A stretch of DNA of 64,000 nt from Plotosus lineatus (GCA_024760905.1 JALRMN010000029.1:1-64000), one strand, 5' to 3'; shown: positions 50,621 through 61,397, numbered from the stretch's first letter. The notes: generated by a model not told the origin, from the sequence alone. Translations and numbers: made by a program.

Positions 50621-51120
50621 AAAAGAAAGATACATTCATTTATTTGATTATAGAAGCAAACCTTTTTTTTTCTACTTTCATTTTAACGAGATGATTACAA
50701 AAAATCAGAAGATAGAATAAACAAAATCATTCCTGCTTTTCTGATACAAACTGAATGTGTGGGGAGTGGGTGAAAGGTTCAGTAAACACAAGTAGATAAA
50801 CCACACATGAGACATGAGGATGTGAGGTTTCACTGTTCTGATACCAGTGTCTCTTCTGAAAATGTGCTATGTGTCAGTGCTGAGGTTGGAATATGAACAA
50901 ACCTTAAAACTTGGGTGTTGCTGGGTATGTCTGAACTCAGACATGTGGTTTGATGGCGGCATGTGACCACAGTATAGTTGTACAACTGAGAAAAAATAAA
51001 TAAATAACTGGCTACAATTACTCGAAAAATAGATGTATGTATTTAGATATTTAAAAAAAAACATCTTTGCATATTTATATGTATAATGTATAATGTACAA
51101 TGTATAATGTATATGTATAG
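50621..51120. other. Unassigned DNA; ATGTATA repeats at the right edge
   Basis: No gene seen. 51070-51118 is a run of ATGTATA/ATGTACA-like units directly before the RTE 5' terminus at 51121. Confidence 0.5.
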
Positions 51121-52458
51121 TGCAGCCGTGAGGGGGGGGCACAATGGAATGAGGAAGTTTGTACAAAGGAAGAGGTTAGCTAAGAAGAAGTGGGACATAG
51201 AGAGGACTGAAGAGAGTAAACAAGAGTACCGGGAGACACATCGTAAGGCGAAAGTAGCAGTGGCTAAGGCCAAACAGAGGGCTTATGATGACTTGTGTGA
51301 TAGCTTGGACAGTAAGGAGGGGGATGATTTATACAGGGTGGCACAGCAGAGAAATAGAGATGGGAAAGACATGCAGCAAAGTTAAAATGATAAAGGACAG
51401 AGAGGGAAATGTATTGACTGATGACAGAAGTATTCTGGGAAGATGGAAAGAGTACTGTGAAGAGCTGATGAATGAGGAAAATGAGAGAGAAAAAAGAGTA
51501 GAAGAGGTGACTGTTGAGGACCAGGAAGTAGTAAAGATTAATAAGGGTGAAGCGAAGAGGGCATTGAAGAGGATGAAGAATGGAAAGGCAGTTGGTCCTG
51601 ATGACATGCCGGTGGAGGTATGGAAGTGTCTAGGAGAGGCAGCAGTAGATTTTCTGACAAGAACATTCAACAAGGTCTTTGCGACTGAGAGAATGCCAGA
51701 GGAATAGGGGGAAGTGTGATGGTGCCCATTTTTAAGAACAAGGGAGATGTGCAGCATTGTGGCAACTACAGAGGGATAAAGTTGATGAGCCATACGATGA
51801 AGTTATGGGAAAGAATAGTGGAAGCCAGACGAAGGGCAGAGGTCAGCATTTGTGAACAACAGTTTGGTTTCATGCCAATAAAGAGCACCACAGATGCAGT
51901 GTTTGCTTTGAGGATGTTAATAGAGAAGTACAGAGAAGGTCGGACGGAGATGCAGAGTTGCAGTTGCATGAGAAAGTCTGGAGTGGCAGAGAAGTATGTT
52001 AGAGTGGTGCAGGACATGTATGAGAGATGTAAGACAGTGGTGTGGTGTGCTGTTGGTGTGACAGAAGAGTTCAGTGGAGGTGGGACTGCATCAAGGGTCA
52101 GCTCTGAACCCTTTCTTGTTTGCAATGGTGATGGACAGGCTGACAGACGAGGTTAGACAAGATTCCCCATGGACTATGATGTTTGCAGATGACATTGTGA
52201 TCTGTAGTGAGAGCAGAGAAAAAGTGCAGCAAAGTCTAGAGAGGTGGAGGTATGTTCTGGAACGGAGGGGAATGAAGGTTAGTCTCAGTAAGACAGAATA
52301 CATGTGTATGAATGACAAGGACCCAAGAGGAATGGTGAGGTTACAGGGAGCAGAGATAAGGAAGGTGGAGGATTTTACGTACTGAGGGTCAACAATCCAG
52401 AGCAGTGGAGAGTGTGGAAAAGAGGTGAAGAAGCGTGTGCAGGCAGGTTAGAATGGTT
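51121..52458 (+). mobile_element. RTE LINE (copy G), internally deleted
   Basis: It starts with the family 5' terminus TGCAGCCGTGAGGGGG, then within ~25 bases jumps to the WWNEEV-downstream block (NGMRKFVQRKRLAKKKWD), so the 5' UTR and endonuclease are deleted. It continues through [25 protein letters not shown] and [14 protein letters not shown], to FTY near 52385 and a GW region at 52455, where it joins an inverted RTE copy. RT is broken by shifts and a ~50-bp deletion around 51960. Confidence 0.85.
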
Positions 52459-52459
52459 G

Positions 52460-53158
52460 GAGGTACTCTGCATCACTTCATCTAAGTCACTCCAGAATCT
52501 CTCCTTCTCTTCTAGCTTACATCCTGCCTGTGGGGCATAAGCACTAACAACATTGACCATCACGCCTTCAATTTCTAACTTGCAACTCATCACTCTGTCT
52601 GACACTCTTTTCACTTCTAGAACATTCCTGACAAACTCCTCCTTCAGGATGACTTCTACTCCATTTCTCTTCCCATCCACACCATGATAAAACAGCTTAA
52701 ACCCTGCTCCTAAGCTTTTAGTTTTGCTACTTTTCCACCTGGTCTCCTGAACACACAGTATGTCCACCTTCCTCCTCTGCATCATGTCAGCCAGCTCTCT
52801 GCCTTTTCCTTGCATAGTTCCAACATTCAAAGTCCCTACTCTCAGTCCTAGGCTCACGCCTTTCCTCTTCTCTCTCTGCCTACGGACACGCCTCCCGCCT
52901 CTCCTTCTTCGACGTCTTTGACCAACAGTAGTCCAATTTCCATCAACACCCTGTTGGTTGACAGCACTGATGGCGGTCGTTGTTAACCCGGGCCTCGACC
53001 GATCCGGTATGAATTTTGTTTTGACCATTTGCATTTTTAATGTGGCAGAAGTTTTACGCCGGATGCCCTTCCTGTCGCAACCCTCTGCATTTATCCGGGC
53101 TTGGGACCGGCATAAGGGGGAGAGACACTGGTTAGTGCCCCCCTGCCTCATGGCTGCA
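52460..53158 (-). mobile_element. RTE LINE (copy H), 5' part only, inverted
   Basis: Minus strand from the 5' terminus (53158, GGCTGCA) inward: ARINAEGCDRKGIRRKTS, an arginine-rich RRRRRRGGRRVRRQREKRK stretch, then endonuclease SLGLRVGTLNVGTMQGKGRE, VQETRWK and VSAYAPQAGC. It ends at the DEVMQST block, where it meets copy G. The frame is open from near the 5' end to 52375, suggesting that coding begins upstream of the usual MSLGL methionine. Confidence 0.85.
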
Positions 53159-53319
53159 TTATTATATTTATATTGCACTATGCCCATTATTTTGTTTGGG
53201 GGGAAAAAATGAACAGTTTTCTGGGTTCACAAAGTGGCCGCAAGTTCAAAGTAAAATGTTTCACATTCTCAGAGCAAGGTTTAGACATAACTTACAGTCA
53301 GTACACCAGGTTTATTTAA

Positions 53320-53600
53320 CTAGATCCACCGTTCTTCTGCAACAGGCCTTATTGCTTTCTGCAGCGCTCCGGTCCTCCTGAAGGCCATGTAGTCGGCTGT
53401 AGTCACCTCATCGGGTCTACTCTCCTCGAGCCATGTTTCACAGGAACACAGCATAGAGCAGTCCTGTAGATCCTTCTGCACTGCAATCATGACGCTCGTC
53501 CATCTTGTTTCGCAGAGACTGAACATTTTCAAACAGTATGACTGGGAGTGCTAACGTTTCACTGCTAACCAAGCACTAGAGTTGTCATTCGGCCCCTCCC
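53320..53600 (-). mobile_element. L2-like LINE, endonuclease N-terminal fragment
   Basis: The minus-strand frame 53320-53532 encodes MFSLCETRW, KDLQDCSMLCSCETWLEESRPDEV and TTADYMAFR, matching the early endonuclease region (FTETWL...IPDS...GF) of L2-type LINEs. No RT is attached. Confidence 0.6.
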
Positions 53601-54200
53601 CGCCTGCCACATATCTGCCTGGACTTATTGTTATCTGGGGTGCAGCTAGCATTGAGCTACCATAGCATATTAGCTCAGGATAGGAGTTGAATGTCCTCAG
53701 TTCTAAACGTTCAAAAGGACTGTGCTCTCATAGCTGTAGTAGGGTCGCCGGTCATAGATGAGCATTGTGCAAAAAACAAACAAACAACATACAAAGCAAT
53801 AAACAAAACAAATTAAAAGAAACAATTTGACTCTGAGAATTTTGTGACATCGTCCTCTAGGGAGTGCCATCTTGGAGAGGTCACATTCAATGTCATGAAG
53901 TGTAATCATTCAAGTTTATATAGTTTATATTTTACTTTAGGTATCGTTTGTTAAACATGCTACAGAACATAAAATCTCACACACAAACATGCTAAACATT
54001 AACATAGGTACTGTATTGGAATCATAATTGAATAGACTTTAATACTTCAGTGCTTTCCAACAGTTCAGGTGATTATTCCTCTTCAGGCACTTCAGAGGAA
54101 ACTGCCCGTTTCTTCAGGAGAAAGTTTCATTTCTTCAGAAGAGACATCCAACGTCATTACCTTTTCCTGGGGCTTAGCCGGCGTTTGGGTGGCATCATAA
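53601..54200. other. Unassigned DNA
   Basis: No gene or repeat family recognised. AT-rich, with short open frames only. Confidence 0.5.
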
Positions 54201-55010
54201 AGCTTAACTGGTGCGGACTCTTTTTCCACAATTATTAGGACTTACAGTTGTGGTATAACCAACCAGACTACATTTTGGACTGTCATGAAGTTTTCCGTAT
54301 GTGTTTGTGTTTTTACTGCTGGTGATATTGACTTTCTTCCCCCACAATTGTTAAGAACTTACAGTTGTATAACCAAGCAGGGGCAGTGGTGGTCTAGTGG
54401 TATAGGGCGCTGGATCGCTGATCCAAAGGTTGGGGGTTCGAGTCCCACTCTCCACAAGGTTATCACTGTCCCCTCAGTGCAGCTAACTGGGTTATCAAAG
54501 GCAGGCCATGTCTCTCACTGTCTGTGGTGAGAAGCATGTAAAAGAACCATTCCTGACTTTCGTAAAGAGTAGGCTGCAAAGCTGTCAGCATGCTTCTGTC
54601 CCTTGCTAAAAAGGGTTGTGACAGGAAGGGCATCTGATGTAAAAACCTCTGCCAAATCAAACGTGCGAATCAGATGATTCACTGTGGCGACTCCCAAGTT
54701 AAAGGGAAAAAGCCAAAAGGAAGACAGACAGACAGTTGTATAACCAAGCAGACTACAACTTGGACTGTAATTAATGTTTTGTGTATGGCTTATATTCTTA
54801 TGGTTTCACCCAATTGAGGATGGGTTTCTGGTTCCCTGCCAAGGTTTCATCCTCGTGCAAACTGAGGGAGTTTTTCCTTGCCACTGTCACTGCAGGTGAG
54901 GCTCATTTGGGATTATGTAATTTCTGTGTAGTTTACTTGTATTGTGTAAAGCTACTTTAAGATAATAATTCAATTACTGGAATATGCTGCACCCAACACT
55001 TACACTACTT
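54201..55010. repeat. Interspersed repeat split by a SINE
   Basis: A ~50-bp unit (ACTTACAGTTGT...GACTACA...TTGGACTGT) occurs at about 54239-54285 and again around the SINE (54359-54380 plus 54752-54775). 54800-54990 (GAGGATGGGTTTCTGGTTCCC...GTGTAAAGCTACTTTAAG) matches the repeat at 16790-16880 and 18513. Probably one element with an internal tandem duplication. Confidence 0.55.
54381..54731 (+). mobile_element. SINE family 1, full copy with 20-bp TSD
   Basis: Head GGGGCAGTGGTGGTCTAGTGG, B-box GGGGGTTCGAGTCCC, central block, then AAGGGCATCTGATGTAAAA...AAATCAAACGTGCGAA (RTE 5'-UTR-like), joined to CAGATGATTCACTGTGGCGAC...AAAGGGAAAAAGCC (RTE 3'-end-like), then GACA repeats. The perfect 20-bp target duplication is at 54361-54380 and 54732-54751. 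This is the best reference copy of the family in the window. Confidence 0.9.
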
Positions 55011-55124
55011 ACAAATTATACCATATAATAAACTACTTTATTAAAGCATGCTAATGGATCTAAAGTAAAATATATATTTCTTAATTATATAATAATTAAT
55101 AAAAATATATATGCATCCCTTAAT

Positions 55125-55127
55125 AAC

Positions 55128-55176
<49 letters not shown>
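55125..55176. repeat. (AAT)n microsatellite, left half
   Basis: AAT repeats that resume at 55837-55870; the DNA transposon inserted into this array at a TA. Confidence 0.9.
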
Positions 55177-55177
<1 letters not shown>

Positions 55178-55433
55178 AGTCGGCCCCCTTCTTACGAAAT
55201 TAATCCATTAAAGCTCCTTTTTCGGATCCTGTAGTTTTCGTAGGTAGAGGTGCATGTTATATGTAAAACACGTGATTCGTTCCAAGGCTCGCAGGACTAT
55301 CCCATAAACCCTTTTAAAAATTATAAAAGCATACCTTTTAAGCTATTTACTTCGTGTTGACCATGTCTTCTTAGCAGAGTTATAATCTTACAACGACCAT
55401 GGCACCGGGAATCACTTTCACTGGAATCACATA

Positions 55434-55503
<70 letters not shown>

Positions 55504-55836
55504 AAGTTAAAAGCCTGAGCCATAAAATACAGTTGGAATTACCCACAGACTTGAACAAAGTTGGAATGACAGCATCATCCCTCCTAGCCAATAGATGTTG
55601 AGAGATAGCCAATGGGAGGGAGCTGCGTCATCTCTCCTAGCCAATAGAAGGCCAGCGGGGTGGGAAACAGCCAATGAGAGAGCAACTCGCGCATTGTTTG
55701 AATGTTTGAATGGCTCATTTGGTGCTTTTCGTAAGAAGAAGTTGTTTCATATACAGAGGACAAAAAATTTTGGACAATGTTTTTCGTATACTTGATTTTT
55801 CGTATTCAGGGTTTTTTTTAAGAAGGGGTCTGACTG
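55177..55836. mobile_element. Nonautonomous pogo/Tigger-like DNA transposon
   Basis: The left end CAGTCGGCCCCCTTCTTACGAA and the right end (reverse complement CAGTCAGACCCCTTCTTA) are inverted repeats flanked by TA on both sides, as in Tc1/mariner-pogo elements; the CAGTC start resembles Tigger-type ends. 660 bp, no transposase. Contains a GT microsatellite (55437-55500) and four CCAAT boxes. Confidence 0.7.
55588..55675 (+). promoter_or_regulatory. Four CCAAT boxes inside the DNA transposon
   Basis: CCAAT at 55588, 55609, 55641 and 55671, mostly as TAGCCAAT or CAGCCAAT with GAGAG/GGGAGG context, the NF-Y-type consensus. Spacings are 21, 32 and 30 bp. About 370 bp upstream of exon 1 of the second receptor locus, same strand. 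Confidence 0.5.
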
Positions 55837-55939
55837 TAATAATAATAATAATAATAATAATTATTATTATTATTATTATAATTAATTTTTATGTGAGAAA
55901 TGTTATTTTGTGTGTTTAGTTCTTTGTTGGGGCTTTATG

Positions 55940-56047
55940 GGTGTAAATGGGACAGTCTGTATAAATAACCCCACCCCTACACACAGATAAAGCGGTTTAC
56001 GATTTACCCAAAACATAGTTTCCTCTTTGTCTCTCAACTGATACACA
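55940..56047 (+). promoter_or_regulatory. Promoter of second receptor locus
   Basis: GTATAAATAACC near 55959, one CACACAGATAAAG unit (GATA-type), and CCTCTTTGTCTCTCAACTGATACACA before the ATG. These parallel the promoter of the intact gene, which has six GATA units instead of one. Confidence 0.6.
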
Positions 56048-56090
56048 ATGATTCAGTTTAAATCTTTCTCGGTGTTTCACTGTTTCATGG
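56048..56090 (+). pseudogene. Second receptor locus, signal-peptide exon
   Basis: 43 nt, ATG to CATGG|GTGAGT, the same length and phase as exon 1 of the intact gene. It encodes a short hydrophobic leader (MIQFKSFSVFHCFM). Downstream the Ig exon is truncated, so the locus is broken although this exon and its donor look sound. The first intron is filled by a 3.9-kb LINE and a SINE. Confidence 0.75.
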
Positions 56091-56184
56091 GTGAGTCGCC
56101 GTTATCTTAATTACTGACAATTACATTTTCAATAATTATGTTGATTAAAAATTAAAGTTGGTTAATATACTAACCCCTTATTTA

Positions 56185-59100
56185 TTTTTATGGGTGGCGG
56201 GGTGGAAAAATCTTCCACCAACAGGAGAAGTAAGGCACCTCCTTCCCTCCGCTAGCCTGTGGGAGATCCGTGGGCAAGATCGAGCACCCACTTAGCCCCC
56301 CGTGCCAGGGTTTTGTGAAGTCACGAAGATTGCATGGCATGAGTTTTTCCTGTTGCCTTGCGGGTTGGCCTCGGATGGCTAAGACTAAGGGAGTTAACCC
56401 CGACAGAAAATCCGGAGTGGAGCCACGTAGGCAGTGAGAAGGTGTATCTCGTCCCTTTCCAGCAACTCCTGCACCCTCAATGAGTCTCCAGCTGTCTTGA
56501 ATCTCTCTTGCCGTGGGGTCAGGCTCATCAGGACGAGAGAGTGAGGCTAGTGCTGCGCAAGCCTCCTTCATTTTAATCCAAGTTCAGTGCAAGTCATGGC
56601 AACACCATGATGGACAGCCCTCGACCCAATGGCGAAGCAGCAGGTGACGAATCACTGGAAGCTGTAGCTGCAATCCTGCACACAGGCTGCTCAGGCCATT
56701 GGGTCGTTCTTCTCCGATCAGGACAGCAGGGAAGTTCGGCAGCCCCCTGAGTGACCAGGCGGATAGCTCTGCCTGCCTCCATAGTCTGAGGACAGAGCTA
56801 GAAAAAGTGCTCTAAACATAGCCTGTTCCACAACCACCTGGCCAGCATACCGCGGCTGGCAGGTTCCCATCTTGCGGTCAAAATCACAAGAAAATAGAAA
56901 ATATTCAAGCTCACCCTTGCGTCATGGAACGTTAGAACTATTCTCGACTCAACCACCTGTAAGTCAGGGAGACCAGAAAGACGTATGGCCCTCGTAGCCA
57001 GAGAACTCGCCTGCTACAATGTCGACATCGCAGCCCTCAGCGAAACATGCTTTCCTGACAAAGGCCAGCTCAATGAGATTGAAGGCGGCTACACCTTCTT
57101 TTGGAGCGGCCGCAGCAATGAAGAGCGACGTGAGGCTGGTGTTGCCTTTGTGATTAAAGACCATCTTGTACGAAAACTCGATTGTATACCAGAAGGCCTC
57201 AACTATCATCTCATGAAACTCAAGTTCCCCCTTGGCAGGGGGAGATTCGCTACCCTCATTAGCGCCTATGCTCCCTCCATGACAAACTCGGAAGACGCTA
57301 AGGAGGAGTTCTATGAAGAACTGGATGCCCTCAGCAACACCATGTTCCGCCTTCCAACTCGTAGCAAAACGTTGTGAATGCACCCTCGATTTAAGCATTG
57401 GCATGTCATTGACTACATCATTGTCAGAGCAAAGGACAGGCGGGATGTGCATGTGACTAAGGCAATGTGTGGTGCTGACTGTTGGACAGACCATCGTCTC
57501 ATCCTTTCTAAGACCAATTTGCATATTCAGCCCAAGAGAAGACCACAAGGCCAGACAGTTGTGAAGAAGCTCAACCTCAACAAGCTCAAGCTTCCTTCTG
57601 TTCAAGAAGAACTAGTAGCAAGTTTAGAAAGCCAGCTGACTGAGGCTACCGAAAACGACTCTGACTCTCTGGAGACAACTGTTCATTCTGCTGCCCTACA
57701 GGTGCTCGGAAAAGCTACCAGGAACCACCAGGACTGGTTTGATGAAATGATGTCAAAATCAGAGCCCTGCTGAAAGAAAAATGCCAACTCTTCAGAGCTC
57801 ATCAGAGTAATCCCAACTCGATCTCGAAGAAAGATGCCAACGTCAGTAAGTGCAGACAGGTTCAGATAAATCTCCACGCTATGCAAGACACATGGCTAAG
57901 TAACAAAGCCGACGAGATTCAAGGCTTTGCAGATAGACACGACACGAAACGCTTCTACGATTCGCTCAGGTGTGTATTCGGACCACCAGCATTAGGCAGC
58001 TTCCCTTTACTGAGCGCAGATGGAGCAACGTTCATCACTGACAAAAACAAGATTGTAGAGAGATGGGCAGAACATTTCAACGGCGTTCTAAATTGTCCGT
58101 CATCCATCAATGATGAAGCCGTTCAATGCCTTCCCTAGGTAGACATAAACCCAGACTTGGACATAACCCCATCAGAGGACGAGGTTGCCAAGGCAATCAA
58201 GCAGATGTTGACTGGGAAAGCCACTGGGAAAGCTCTGATGCCATCCCTGCTGAAGTGTTCAAGTCAGGCAGCCCTTCTCTCCTACATAAACTAACAGCGC
58301 TATTTCAATCGTTTTGGGAAAGTGAGACCCTCCCGCAAGATTTTAAAGATGCCACAATCGTTGACATCTACAAGAGAAAGGGCAACAAGCGATCGTGTGA
58401 CAACCACAGACGGATATCACTTCTCTCTATCGCCGGCCCGAGATCTTTGCCCGAGAGCTCCTCAATCGTCTCCTGAAACATCTCGAGCAAGGTCACCTCC
58501 CTGAGAGTCAATGCGGATTCCACACAGGTCAAGGGATTATTGATATGATCTTTGCTGCCCGTCAGATCCAGGAGAAAAGTGTGGAACAAAGTCAAGATCT
58601 CTATCACTTTCGTAGATCTAACAAAAGCCTTCGACACTGTGAGCAGAGAGGGACTGTAGAAGATCATGTCGAAGTTTGGCTGCCCGGACAGGTTCGTAAA
58701 GATTGTCAGGCAATTTCACGACGGGATGATGGCCCGTGTTCTTGACGATGGAAACGTCTCCGATCTGTTTCAGGTGTCAAATGGAGTTATACAAGGCTGT
58801 GTCCTTGCCCCTACACTGTTCAGCTTGATGTTTTCGGCGATGCTGGCAATGCCTTTAGGGAGACTCCCCTCGGCATCCCCATCAAGTACAGGTGCAATGG
58901 AAAGCTGTTCAACCTTCGACGTCTGCAGGCCATCACTAAAGTCAAAGAGACTGTGATTCATGATCTGCTCTTTGCTAATGACTGTGCCCTCAGTGCCATC
59001 AATGAGCAAGAAATTCAACAGGAAATGGACGCATTCTCTTATGCCTGCGACAACTTCGGCCTCACCGTCAGCATCAAGAAGACTGAAGTGATGTATCAGC

Positions 59101-60029
59101 CCGCCCCAGGAAAACCATATCAGGAACCAAAAATTACATTGAAGGGAAAGCGACTTCAAGATGTGGAAAACTTCACCTACCTCGGCAGCACTCTCGCTAC
59201 CCCAACATCGATGCTGAAGTCAGCAACCGCATTGCGAAGGCAGGCAGTGCTTTTGGGAGATTGAAGAAGTTAGTCTGGGAACAAAGAGGCATCTCACAAT
59301 ACGCCAAGATCAAAGTGACAGAGCAGTCGTCCTAACTACACTTCTTTATGGCTGTGAATCTTGGACCATCTACAGAAGACATGAGAAACTTCTCCAGCAG
59401 TTCCATCTCCGTTATCTCCGAAACATCTTTAATATCTGCTGGCAAGATAGGATCACAAACACCGAGGTTCTGGAGAGAGCAGACTTCCGCAGCGTTATGA
59501 CCATCATGTGCAAAGCTCAGACACGATGGGCAGGACATATCTGCCGTATGTCAGACTCCAGGATACTCAAGCAGTTACTGTACTGTGAACTCAGTCGTGG
59601 TAGCAGGAAAGTAGGAGGCCAGCGCAAACGCTACAAAGACTCCATCAAAGCATACCTGAAGGACTTCAACATCGACGTTGCAACATGGAAAACTGCAACA
59701 TTTGACAGACCAGCTTGGCGCAACCTGATTCACAAAGGTACCATCCACTCAAAGAATAAACGTTCGAATGCAGCCAAAGATAAACGTCAAACACTCAAGG
59801 CCCAAGCTGACCAATCTACCAACACGACCCCCTCTCACTGGTGTCCAACTTGTGGGAGGGGTTTCCACGCCCGTATTGGCCTTACAAGCCACCTGCGGAC
59901 ACATCGCCCCACCAATAAGTCACTGTGTTGTTTGTGTTGCGATGGTCATACTCGATACCGAGTTGACGAAGAACATTTATTTTTAATGGAGTGATGCTGT
60001 TGTTGTTAATTTTGCAGTAATATTGATGG

Positions 60030-60061
<32 letters not shown>

Positions 60062-60080
60062 GCTGTTGTTGTTGTTGTTG
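56185..60080 (+). mobile_element. APE-type LINE with C-terminal zinc finger, near full length
   Basis: 5' UTR 56185-56980. Endonuclease from 56985 (RELACYNVDIAALSET, FFWSGRSNEERREAGVAF, ISAYAPSM), with a deletion removing the central GDFN block (jump at about 57340), then CGADCWTDHRL at 57470. RT 58140-59260: NHRRISLLSI, VIQGCVLAPTLFSLMFSAML, and LLFANDCAL, where the expected FADD reads FAND. C-terminal region: ARTRWAGHICRM-like (59520) and the C2H2 finger CPTCGRGF...LTSHLRTH (59842-59910). A GTT-repeat tail lies at 60005-60080. At least six frame breaks. The clade is not assigned by me. It lies in the first intron of the second receptor locus, same strand. Confidence 0.85.
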
Positions 60081-60654
60081 TTTGTGTTTTAGTTGTAAAA
60101 GTAGTGTGGATGACCTGCTGTTTAGATGATGTGACCTTGGCTGGATTATAGCATTGCATTGTCCTTTATGAAGTCAAACATAGTAAACACACCAGCATAC
60201 TTTAAATATCTTTATTTTACAAAGCAGTTTCTTTACACCACATGAAATTTAAAGAATAAAAAATAGACAGCTACAGTTCAGGGTGGAATCACCAGAATTC
60301 TCATTTTTATGAAAACTCAGACAGCACAGTTTACATTTGATCCTCATAATATGAGCAAATTATCAGGTACAAATTTATGTTGCATTGATTTGATTTTGTG
60401 TGTCACGAACATTTCTCTCTCGGTTAATGACATGAGTGAGAAGGTCAAGACAGACGACACTCTTAATTTCTCCACAAAACAATCCACATAATCCACACAT
60501 AACACTCTCAGACATCAAAACTTTGGCAGGGCGGCCTTAATGTCATTATTGCATTCCGACATCTATGGTGTTATCAAAATGAAAAAAAAAAATTATGCTG
60601 CGGCTTTAACGTGTATGTGTTTTATGCAAAGCAACTATATGCTCCATGATATTT
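60081..60654. other. Intronic unassigned DNA
   Basis: No gene or repeat recognised between the LINE tail and the SINE. The 60- to 83-codon frames at 60309 and 60540 have no domain. Confidence 0.5.
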
Positions 60655-60886
60655 GTTCATTCATTCATTTTCTGAATCGCCTAATCCATAGAGTTGTGAG
60701 GAGGATGGAAGCCTGTTTCAGCCGACTTTGGGTGAAGGCAAAGTACACCTTGGACAACTCCCCAGGCCATCACAGGGCAGATACATGTTGATGGCTATGC
60801 AGCTCCTCTTTGCGAGAAAAAGTCAACAATGATTCTTTTGCATGAACCTCTCACTGCAGACAGTGAGAGACATGGCCTGCATTTCA
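60655..60886 (-). mobile_element. SINE family 1 fragment truncating the Ig exon
   Basis: The plus strand starts CATTCATTCATTTTCTGAATCGCC (tail), passes ACACCTTGGACAACTCCCCAGGCC, then the central block (ATGCAGCTCCTC...CATGAACCTCTCACTGCAGACAGTGAGAGACATGGCC), and stops exactly where Ig homology starts. The tRNA head is missing, together with the 5' ~155 nt of the Ig exon. Confidence 0.7.
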
Positions 60887-60888
60887 TA

Positions 60889-61084
60889 ACGTTTCGGACA
60901 TCAGCTCCATCAGAACCCTGTTACTTCTTTACTGAGAGTCAGAGAATAGTGATGTCTGTTCAGGACAAGAACTCGACTCTCACCATCACTGCAGTAAATG
61001 TCTCTGATACTGGACTCTATTACTGCAGCTCCAAACCCAGAGATAAAATGATCTTCAGCAACTCGATGTATTTACAAGTGAAAT
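60889..61084 (+). pseudogene. Second receptor locus, truncated Ig exon
   Basis: 3' part of a V-type Ig exon, about 95% like the intact gene over this stretch by eye: TSAPSEPCYFFTES, VQDKNSTLTITAV, DTGLYYC, then a donor AAAT|GTAAAT. The first Cys/Trp half and splice acceptor are gone, so the domain cannot fold as in the intact gene. Confidence 0.8.
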
Positions 61085-61153
61085 GTAAATTTATATAGAA
61101 AAGAGTTGCAGGAAAAGTTGAGTGAGATGACTGAAATTGTACTTTTTTTTCAG

Positions 61154-61189
61154 AGGAAATTAAATTACTTTTTGAGGATAAAGCGAGAG
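61154..61189 (+). pseudogene. Second receptor locus, hinge exon
   Basis: 36 nt between TTTTTTTTCAG and GTCTGTG, the same length and phase as the two hinge exons of the intact gene, encoding an EEIKLLFEDKAR-like stretch. Only one copy here, so the hinge duplication in the intact gene is not shared. Confidence 0.65.
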
Positions 61190-61289
61190 GTCTGTGATTA
61201 TTTTTCCATAAACACTTCTGTATATTTTAAAATTAAAATATGATGCACAGGTTTAATGATTAAAATATTTTCTTTTATATCTTTCTCAG

Positions 61290-61397
61290 TCTCTTCTGCT
61301 GTGTTCTTCTGGTTGAATTTGGGGATCCGTGTACTGAACATAAGTCCTTTTACTGTCCTAAGTGTTAATATACTGAAACACATAAAGACACACAGAG
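61290..61397 (+). pseudogene. Second receptor locus, probable transmembrane exon
   Basis: After TATCTTTCTCAG: SSAVFFWLNLGIRVLNI...FTVLSVNILKHIKTHR, then a GTACAT donor. Moderately hydrophobic with polar interruptions; 108 nt versus 110 in the intact gene, so the downstream phase differs. No tail exon is seen before the RTE LINE at 61563. Confidence 0.55.

Noticed and set aside
51121..53158. Twin-priming 5' inversion of one RTE insertion
   Set aside because: Both 5' termini are at the outer edges and there is no 3' tail, which twin priming does not produce.
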